From: Streptomyces fodineus
GTDB lineage: Bacteria > Actinomycetota > Actinomycetes > Streptomycetales > Streptomycetaceae
Length of the DNA stretch: 64,000 bases
Direction: 5' to 3'
Assembly: GCF_001735805.1 (NCBI RefSeq)
Contig: NZ_CP017248.1
Span: 3,596,001 to 3,660,000, forward strand
A model generated the notes under the pieces. That model was given only the letters and a program-made list of their open reading frames with translations, searched no databases and was not told the DNA's origin. The number at the start of each line of letters is the position of its first letter. Position 1 is the stretch's first letter. Positions 58,226 to 64,000 of this stretch are shown piece after piece. A program made the position numbers and the translations under genes.

Positions 58226-59338
58226 TCACGCCCGGCGCCGGGCCTTCCGGGCCCGCCGTACGACGGCCGCCGCGCCCAGCAGGGCCACCGTGGCCCCGGC
58301 GGCGCCCGCGGCGGTGGCGTCCTTGCGTCCCAACCGCCGCCCGGCCACCGTGTGCCGCCCGGAGACCTCCTCCAGCAGCTCCGCGAGCACCTCCTCGTTG
58401 GTCCACCGCGGCCGCCACCCGGCGTCGTGCAACCGGCTCCCGCTGACCACCCAGGGGTACATCGTGTACGCCAGGTCCCCCGCCGGAGACGGTGTGAGCC
58501 CGATCCGGTGCAGCCGGGCCGCGGCGCCGAGCGCGACCGCCGACGGCAGCTCCATTCGCCGGATCCCGCTCAGCTCCTCGACCTCCTCCTGCTCCAGCCA
58601 CCCGTCGCAGCCGACGGCCAGTTCCCCGTCGACCTTCTCCAGGACGGCGTACTCCAGAGCGCTGCACAGGTCCTCGACGTGGCAGAACTGCCAGGCGGGC
58701 CGCGACCCGGCGACGACGAGCAGCCGCGGCGACTCGAAGTACCGGGTCAGCGCGGTGTCCGTGCCCCCGACCAGCACGGCGGGCCGTACGACGGTGACGT
58801 TCAGCCCCGGATGCGCCCGCGGTGCCCGCCGCGCCAGCCGCTCGATCTCCAGCATGTCGCCGACCCCGGTGGCCTCGGCGGTCGCGCGCAGCTCGGCGTC
58901 CTCCGAAAGGGGCAGCTCGTTGTCCGGCAGCGCGCCGTAGACCATCGACGAGGTGCACAGCACGACCCGGTGCACGCCGGCCGCCGCGGCGGCCGTCAGG
59001 ACGGTCTGCGTCCCCCGGACGTTGTAGGCGGTACGAGCGGCCGCGTCGCTGCCGAGATCCAGGTCGAGCGCCAGATGCACCACCACATCCGCGCCGCGCA
59101 GCTTGTCCGCGATGGCGGGGTCGCGCACGTCGAGGATGTGCCATGCGGCGTCGGCGCACTCCCCGCGCCGCTCGTCGATGGCGACGACCTGCTTGATCTC
59201 CGCACAGGCGGCGAGCCGCTCGGTGAGCAGGGCGCCGACTCCGGTGGCGGCGCCGGTGACCGCGACGACGGGTCCGCGCAGGGCGGACGGGGTTGAGGGG
59301 TTTCGCGCTGCGCGAACCTGCGGATCTGGGGAACTCAC
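58226..59338 (-). CDS. NAD-dependent epimerase/dehydratase (extended SDR)
   Basis: This is a 370-residue Rossmann-fold protein. The dinucleotide motif reads 'VAVTGAATGVGALL' (TGxxxGxG-like), then 'VVHLALDLDLGSD' and the active-site region 'CTSSMVYGALPDNELP' with Ser and the YxxxK-type Tyr, although the Lys is not obvious. The C-terminus is hydrophobic and Arg/Ala-rich ('AAGAAGATVALLGAAAVVRRARKARRRA'-type), possibly a membrane anchor. The GTG start has GGAG before it. The substrate is unknown. Confidence 0.85.
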   Translation of the reverse strand: MSSPDPQVRAARNPSTPSALRGPVVAVTGAATGVGALLTERLAACAEIKQVVAIDERRGECADAAWHILDVRDPAIADKLRGADVVVHLALDLDLGSDAAARTAYNVRGTQTVLTAAAAAGVHRVVLCTSSMVYGALPDNELPLSEDAELRATAEATGVGDMLEIERLARRAPRAHPGLNVTVVRPAVLVGGTDTALTRYFESPRLLVVAGSRPAWQFCHVEDLCSALEYAVLEKVDGELAVGCDGWLEQEEVEELSGIRRMELPSAVALGAAARLHRIGLTPSPAGDLAYTMYPWVVSGSRLHDAGWRPRWTNEEVLAELLEEVSGRHTVAGRRLGRKDATAAGAAGATVALLGAAAVVRRARKARRRA

Positions 59339-59529
59339 CGGGCGTCTCCAGCGGTTGTCTTCAGTACGAGCGCGAGTGACGCGTGCGTACCAGGTGCATC
59401 CATCCTGCCGCAGGCCTACCGTGGGCGAAGCACCGAGGCCCGATCGGGTCCGGGTGTCTACGCTGGGTGGTGTTGTCGGGCAGCCGCGCCGCCGGAGAGA
59501 ACCGGCGGCCTTACCAGCCGAGGAATCCC

Positions 59530-60972
59530 GTGAGTGACACCCCATTCGGATTCGGCCTTCCGCCGGAGGAGCCGGAAGACGGCGACGAGGGCAAGAAGAA
59601 GGACCAGCAGAGCGGTGGTGGGCAGGGACCGGCCAACCCGTTCGGCTTCGGCGGTCTGCCCGGAGCCGGGGGCTTTGGCGGCCCCGGCGCCGACAATCCG
59701 CTCGCAGCGATGTTCGGGTCCCTGAACCCCACCGATCTGGGCGCCGCGTTCCAGCAGCTCGGCCAGATGCTCTCCTACGAGGGCGGCCCGGTGAACTGGG
59801 ACATGGCCAAGCAGATCGCCCGCCAGACGGTCGCCCAGGGCACCCCGGACGGCACGAAGGACGCGAGCGTCGGCCCGGCCGAGCGCAAGGCGGTCGAGGA
59901 GGCCGTCCGCCTGGCCGACCTGTGGCTGGACGACGCGACGTCCCTGCCGTCGGGCTCGGGCTCGGCCGTGGCCTGGTCCCGCGCGGAGTGGGTCGAGGCG
60001 ACCCTGCCGGCCTGGCAGGAGCTGGTCGACCCGGTCGCCGAGCGGGTCGGCGCGGCCATGGGCGACGTCCTGCCGGAGGAGATGCAGGCCATGGCGGGCC
60101 CGCTGATCGGCATGATGCGCTCGATGGGCGGCGCGATGTTCGGCACGCAGATCGGGCAGGCCGTCGGCGTGCTCGCGGGCGAGGTCGTCGGCTCCACCGA
60201 CATCGGTCTGCCGCTCGGCCCGGCCGGCAAGGCCGCACTGCTCCCGGCCAACGTGGAGGCCTTCGGCAAGGACCTCAGCGTGCCCCAGGAGGAGGTGCGG
60301 CTGTACCTGGCCCTGCGCGAGGCGGCCCACCAGCGCCTGTTCGCGCACGTGCCGTGGCTGCGCTCGCACCTGTTCGGCGCGGTCGACGGGTACGCGCGCG
60401 GGATCAAGGTCGACACGGCCAAGCTGGAGGACGTCGTCGGCCAGTTCGACCCGCAGAACCCCGAGCAGCTGCAGGACGCGCTCCAGCAGGGCATGTTCCA
60501 GCCGGAGGACACCCCGGAGCAGAAGGCCGCCCTGGCCCGTCTGGAGACCGCTCTGGCGCTCGTCGAGGGCTGGGTGGACGCGGTGGTCCACGCGGCCGCC
60601 AAGCCGCGTCTGTCGTCCGCGGACGCCCTGCGCGAGACCCTGCGCCGCCGCCGCGCCACCGGCGGCCCGGCGGAGCAGACGTTCGCCACGCTGATCGGCC
60701 TGGAGCTGCGCCCGCGCCGGCTGCGCGACGCCTCCCGCCTGTGGGCCTCGCTCACGGACGCGCGCGGGGTCGACGGCCGGGACGGCCTGTGGGCCCACCC
60801 GGACATGCTGCCGACGGCGAGCGACCTGGACGACCCGGACGGCTTCGTGCACCGCGAGCAGCTGGACTTCTCGGAGCTGGACAAGATGCTGGGCGAGGCG
60901 GCGGACGGCTCCGCCGGGAAGCCGGACCTGCGCAAGAAGGACGACGACACCGAGGGCGACGACACCGAGTGA
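59530..60972 (+). CDS. Zinc-dependent metalloprotease, DUF2342 family
   Basis: This is a 480-residue actinobacterial protein. The Gly/Phe/Pro-rich N-terminus (about 60 residues) looks disordered. The DUF2342 domain contains 'MIGMMRSMGGAMFGTQIGQAVG'-like sequence and 'LREAAHQRLFAHVPWLRSHL' with a zincin-like His arrangement. The last 30 residues are acidic. Its peptidase activity is by family name only. The GTG start at 59530 is the conserved one; its stop overlaps the Nudix gene by GTGA. Confidence 0.88.
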   Translation: MSDTPFGFGLPPEEPEDGDEGKKKDQQSGGGQGPANPFGFGGLPGAGGFGGPGADNPLAAMFGSLNPTDLGAAFQQLGQMLSYEGGPVNWDMAKQIARQTVAQGTPDGTKDASVGPAERKAVEEAVRLADLWLDDATSLPSGSGSAVAWSRAEWVEATLPAWQELVDPVAERVGAAMGDVLPEEMQAMAGPLIGMMRSMGGAMFGTQIGQAVGVLAGEVVGSTDIGLPLGPAGKAALLPANVEAFGKDLSVPQEEVRLYLALREAAHQRLFAHVPWLRSHLFGAVDGYARGIKVDTAKLEDVVGQFDPQNPEQLQDALQQGMFQPEDTPEQKAALARLETALALVEGWVDAVVHAAAKPRLSSADALRETLRRRRATGGPAEQTFATLIGLELRPRRLRDASRLWASLTDARGVDGRDGLWAHPDMLPTASDLDDPDGFVHREQLDFSELDKMLGEAADGSAGKPDLRKKDDDTEGDDTE

Positions 60973-61490
60973 GCCTGTACGACGACGCGGTCCTCGTCCT
61001 GAAGGGGTACGAGGGCCAGGACGAGCTGCGCCAGGCCTACCTGGACCACCTGGAGGCGCATCCCGACGGCATGTGGAAGGCCTGCGAGGCGGGCCATGTG
61101 ACGGCGAGCGCCCTGGTGATCGATCCGGAGCGCGGCCGGGTGCTGCTCACCCTGCACAGGAAGCTGCGGATGTGGCTGCAGATGGGCGGCCACTGCGAGC
61201 CGGGTGACGCCTCGCTCGCGGCCGCGGCCCTGCGGGAGGCCACGGAGGAGTCGGGGGTGCCCGGGCTGACGCTGCTGCCCGGCGGCCCGGTGCGCCTGGA
61301 CCGGCACCCGATCCCGGCGCCGTGCCACTGGCACTACGACGTGCAGTACGCGGCGCTCGCCCCGGCGGGCGCCGCCCACGCGATCAGCGACGAGTCCCTG
61401 GACCTGCGCTGGTTCCCCTACGGCGAGGTGGCGGACGTGGCCGACGAGTCGGTCGTCCGCCTGCTGGAGGCGGCCCGGGCGCGCCTCTGA
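60969..61490 (+). CDS. Nudix hydrolase
   Basis: This is a 173-residue hydrolase. The Nudix box 'GGHCEPGDASLAAAALREATEESG' type pattern (Gx5Ex7REUxEExG) is complete near residues 78-100. The substrate is probably a nucleoside diphosphate derivative but cannot be read. The GTG start overlaps the stop of the DUF2342 gene, so the two are translationally coupled. Confidence 0.9.
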   Translation: MSLYDDAVLVLKGYEGQDELRQAYLDHLEAHPDGMWKACEAGHVTASALVIDPERGRVLLTLHRKLRMWLQMGGHCEPGDASLAAAALREATEESGVPGLTLLPGGPVRLDRHPIPAPCHWHYDVQYAALAPAGAAHAISDESLDLRWFPYGEVADVADESVVRLLEAARARL

Positions 61491-61554
61491 CCCGGGGGCA
61501 TGTGTAAGGGGCGTCCGCCATGGCCGACGCCCCTTACGTTGGCTTACTGGACGC

Positions 61555-62310
61555 TCAGCTCCAGACGTTCCCCTGGTTCTGCGCGCGCGCCCCGTGCTGC
61601 CCCATGCCGAACTGGGCGGCGAGGCCCTGCCCGATCACCGCGTTCTGCGGCGGCAGCAGCTCACTGGGCTGGACCAGCGCGAACCCGGAGCCCATGAAGC
61701 TCAGCTCCCAGCCCTCACCGGTGTTCCCGCGCCTCCGCCACACTCCGGAGGAATGCGTCTGGGCCTGCATCTGCACGCGCAGCCCGGTGGACCAGGCGAC
61801 GATCGCGTCCGCGTCGCAGTTGACGTACTTGTCGGGCGTGACCTGCATCAGCAGCGGCGCGCCGGAGGTCATCAGGGCGACCCTGCCGCGCCCGGTGATG
61901 TTCAGCTGGTACTTCCCGGAGCCGGAGATGCCGTAGAGGCTGTCGACGGCGATGACCTCGTAGTGCAGCGAGGAGTCCATGGCGAGGACGTAGGAGCTGT
62001 CGACGGTCAGCCCGTCCTGCTCGACGTCCATGATGTGCACGTGCTGGGCGAGGTTGGCGAGATACACCGTGCCCTGTCCGTGACAGCGCATCAGGTCCAG
62101 GCCCTCGCCGGTGTACGCCTGCGCGCGTGCCTGGTTGTTGCTGCGGTACTCGGCGTCGAACTCGACCAGGCCCTGGTAGGCGACCATGGTGCCCTTGCGG
62201 GCGAGGATGTCGTCGTGGCCCTCCAGGACGACGCGGAGCAGCTGCGAGTTCTGCAGGCTCCAGCGTTCCTGCGTCTGGAGGTCGTTGTGCGCGAAAAGCG
62301 GGCTCTGCAT
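61555..62310 (-). CDS. AIM24 family protein, copy 1
   Basis: This is a 251-residue beta-rich protein of the AIM24 (mitochondrial biogenesis-like) family. 'VLEGHDDILARKGTMVAYQGLVEFD', 'MRCHGQGTVYLANLAQHVHI' and 'ISGSGKYQLNITGRGRVAL' are repeated family segments. It is the last of three tandem paralogues on this strand. The biochemical function is unknown in bacteria. Confidence 0.88.
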   Translation of the reverse strand: MQSPLFAHNDLQTQERWSLQNSQLLRVVLEGHDDILARKGTMVAYQGLVEFDAEYRSNNQARAQAYTGEGLDLMRCHGQGTVYLANLAQHVHIMDVEQDGLTVDSSYVLAMDSSLHYEVIAVDSLYGISGSGKYQLNITGRGRVALMTSGAPLLMQVTPDKYVNCDADAIVAWSTGLRVQMQAQTHSSGVWRRRGNTGEGWELSFMGSGFALVQPSELLPPQNAVIGQGLAAQFGMGQHGARAQNQGNVWS

Positions 62311-62327
62311 GGCTTTCTGGCTCCCCC

Positions 62328-63008
62328 TCAGCCCCGGATCCGGATGCGGTCGGTGCTGTCCTCGCTGGGCTGGACGACGACGATGCCCTGGCCGGAGAAG
62401 GCCATCTGGTAGGCCTCACCGCTGCCCCGGCCGATCAGCGACTGCGCCTTGAAGCTGCGCTTGCCCTTCACCTTCAGGTTCGGCGACCAGGCGACGAGCG
62501 CGTCCGGGTCGACGTACGTCTCGTCCTCACCGCCGCCGCAGTCGACGACGATCGGCTCGCCCCGGGAGGTCAGCGCGACCCAGCCCTGCCCGGAGATCCT
62601 GGTGTTCCACAGCCCCTGCCCGGCGAACTTCGCGAGCCCCTTCACACGCTCCACGCCCCAGCTGAGGTGGGCGTCGAAGGCCAGCAGGTTGGTGGCATTG
62701 ACGGAGATGCCGTCGCCGTTGAGGTTGATCACGACGACGTTCGCGCCGTAGTCGGCGAGGTAGAGCAGGCCGTCCCCGGTGCACTTCATCAAAGGCGCGC
62801 CCTCGCCGGTGATCCAGTCACGGGCGATCTGGCGGACGGCGGGCGGGTTGGGCTCGTACTGGACGAAGCCTTCGTAGGCGACCATCGAGCCCACGCGCGC
62901 GAGAAGGTCGTTTCCGGTCTGCATGGCGACCTTCAGCATGTGGTTGCCGTGGTTCTCCATGCGGGCGGTGACGGGTGCGGGGGCGTAGCCCGCGAGCGGC
63001 TGGTTCAT
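62328..63008 (-). CDS. AIM24 family protein, copy 2
   Basis: This is a 226-residue AIM24 paralogue. 'GNDLLARVGSMVAYEGFVQYE' and 'MKCTGDGLLYLADYGANVVVI' match the corresponding parts of its neighbours, and 'LAKFAGQGLWNTRISGQGWVAL' is the later core. It lies 17 bp upstream of copy 1 and 12 bp downstream of copy 3, so all three form one operon. Confidence 0.88.
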   Translation of the reverse strand: MNQPLAGYAPAPVTARMENHGNHMLKVAMQTGNDLLARVGSMVAYEGFVQYEPNPPAVRQIARDWITGEGAPLMKCTGDGLLYLADYGANVVVINLNGDGISVNATNLLAFDAHLSWGVERVKGLAKFAGQGLWNTRISGQGWVALTSRGEPIVVDCGGGEDETYVDPDALVAWSPNLKVKGKRSFKAQSLIGRGSGEAYQMAFSGQGIVVVQPSEDSTDRIRIRG

Positions 63009-63020
63009 GACGGGCTCCCT

Positions 63021-64000
63021 CTAGACCTCGTACGGCTGGACGACGATGAAGTTGCCGGGCGCGCCCCGGAACTGGAGGTTGACGCTCTCTCCGGTGTCGC
63101 CCGGGTAGGCGTTGCGGCGCATGCGGACCTGGCTGGAGACGATCACCTGGGAGGCGGCCGACCAGGCGACGACGGCGTTGCAGTCGGCGAAGGTGGTCGG
63201 CGTGACCGGCAGGACCACGGGCGTGCCGTGCGTCTTGACGACGATCGTGCCGGTGCCCTGGAACTGCATGGTGAACAGCGCGCCACCGGGGATGCCGTGG
63301 CCCTCGATGCGGCGGACCTCGTGCTGCAGGCTCTCGTCGAAGGCGAGGACGTTCTCCGCGGACACGCAGATCGCGTCGCCCTGGAGCTCGACGGGGTGCA
63401 GATGGGTGGAGTTCTCGGCGAGGAACACCTGGCCGTTGCCTGTGCAGCGCATCAACTGCATCTCCTGGCCGGTGGCGCTGCCGACGATCCGCCCGGCGAA
63501 CCCGGCGCCCTTGTAGCTGAAGTCGACCTTGCCCCGGTAGAGCACCATGCTGCCCTGCTTGGCCAGCACGGGCTGCCCGCCGATGCCGAGGTCGACGCGG
63601 ATCAGCTTCTTGTTCTGCTGCGTCCAGCGCTGCCCGGTCGGCGTCTCCTTGTACGTCTGCAGCGCGGCCATCACACCGGCACCGCCCTGCGGGGCGCCCT
63701 GCGGCGCTCCGTAACCGCCCGGCTGCCGGCCGGGAACCTGTCCGTAGCCCGGCGGCATGGGCGCGGCGGGCTGGCCGCCGTAGGAGGGCTGCTGCTGGCC
63801 GTAGCCGGGGGGCATCGGCGCGCCGGGCCGGTCGCCGTACGACGGCTGCTGCGGCGGCTGACCGTAGGACTGCTGGCCGTAAGGCTGCTGGGGCGGGTGG
63901 CCGTACGGCGCGGGGGCCGGGGCCGGGGGCGGGACGGTGCCGCCGGCGGGCGGGGCGAGGGGGGCGATGACCGTGGGCGCGGCGTGCACGTTCGGCGCGG
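63021..64000 (-). CDS. AIM24 family protein with Pro/Gln/Tyr-rich linker, 5' end outside window
   Basis: The C-terminal 210 residues are an AIM24 domain ('IGGQPVLAKQGSMVLYRGKVDFS', 'MRCTGNGQVFLAENSTHLHPV'). Before it lies a roughly 110-residue low-complexity linker with repeats such as 'PPGYGQQQPSYGG' and 'PQQPYGQQSYGQ'. The frame is open to base 64000, so the N-terminus is missing. In related Streptomyces proteins a TerD-like domain precedes such a linker; that is inference. GTG 63989 is not taken as the start. Confidence 0.85.
   Translation of the reverse strand, partial: APNVHAAPTVIAPLAPPAGGTVPPPAPAPAPYGHPPQQPYGQQSYGQPPQQPSYGDRPGAPMPPGYGQQQPSYGGQPAAPMPPGYGQVPGRQPGGYGAPQGAPQGGAGVMAALQTYKETPTGQRWTQQNKKLIRVDLGIGGQPVLAKQGSMVLYRGKVDFSYKGAGFAGRIVGSATGQEMQLMRCTGNGQVFLAENSTHLHPVELQGDAICVSAENVLAFDESLQHEVRRIEGHGIPGGALFTMQFQGTGTIVVKTHGTPVVLPVTPTTFADCNAVVAWSAASQVIVSSQVRMRRNAYPGDTGESVNLQFRGAPGNFIVVQPYEV

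Overview
The window is chromosomal DNA of a Streptomyces-type actinomycete. It has very high GC with G or C in almost every third codon position, many GTG starts, many GTGA/ATGA start-stop overlaps, and many genes diagnostic of the genus: dasR, wblE, sigR-rsrA, a sigH-like sigma factor with its anti-sigma factor, catA-catR, epi-isozizaene synthase with CYP170, and family 2B encapsulin. From memory, much of the gene order resembles the S. coelicolor chromosome around sigR, nrdAB, dasR and sigH. No rRNA, CRISPR array, insertion sequence or prophage was seen.

Layout. 1-2.4 kb: the end of a sugar-binding lipoprotein gene and a divergent LacI regulator. 2.4-7.2 kb: a phosphate permease with a PHO-box-like repeat, an AraC-type regulator, two VOC proteins (the second followed by decayed copies of its own 3' end), and three small-enzyme or hypothetical genes. 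7.3-10.1 kb: a two-gene encapsulin nanocompartment, with a polyprenyl transferase cargo and a shell protein carrying a cyclic-nucleotide-binding-like insertion. 10.2-13.0 kb: a PLP enzyme, a CPA1 antiporter and a UBP-type zinc finger. 13.1-19.8 kb: the stress sigma factor operon with a sigma-B-like promoter, a lipid kinase, wblE, a PdtaS-like sensor kinase and a TetR regulator. 19.8-23.8 kb: aminosugar control (nagB, dasR, three dre sites, but no dasABC between them) and the DUF3311-mctP permease pair. 23.8-27.5 kb: a large membrane-anchored STAND/NACHT-like NTPase. 27.5-31.3 kb: nrdAB under a pair of NrdR boxes and a cobalamin riboswitch. 31.3-33.8 kb: the albaflavenone pair eizS-cyp170. 34-42 kb: def, a TPR protein, two HD-domain membrane proteins, sigR-rsrA with its own sigma-R promoter, a hydrolase, an SRAP protein and an M50-like peptidase. 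42.2-47 kb: aroA-rsgA, a sugE-type exporter, a TetR regulator and hisN. 47-50 kb: a small exported peptide, a CBS protein, and catA/catR. 50.1-52.4 kb: two identical initiator tRNA genes flanking a Sel1-repeat gene. 52.4-61.5 kb: housekeeping genes of unknown or general function (UPF0182, PPA1309, Lon-like PDZ protease, moaE, an epimerase, a DUF2342 protease, a Nudix hydrolase). 61.5-64 kb: three tandem AIM24 genes, the last cut by the window edge.

How the genes work together. Several modules answer redox or nutrient stress: SigR-RsrA (thiol oxidation), CatR-CatA (peroxide), the SigH-like module (osmotic or developmental stress), DasR-NagB (N-acetylglucosamine) and the B12/NrdR-controlled ribonucleotide reductase. 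The encapsulin operon is the most unusual complete system. The STAND NTPase is the most likely accessory or defence-type gene. All functional statements rest on motifs read by eye and on family knowledge; no search was run.
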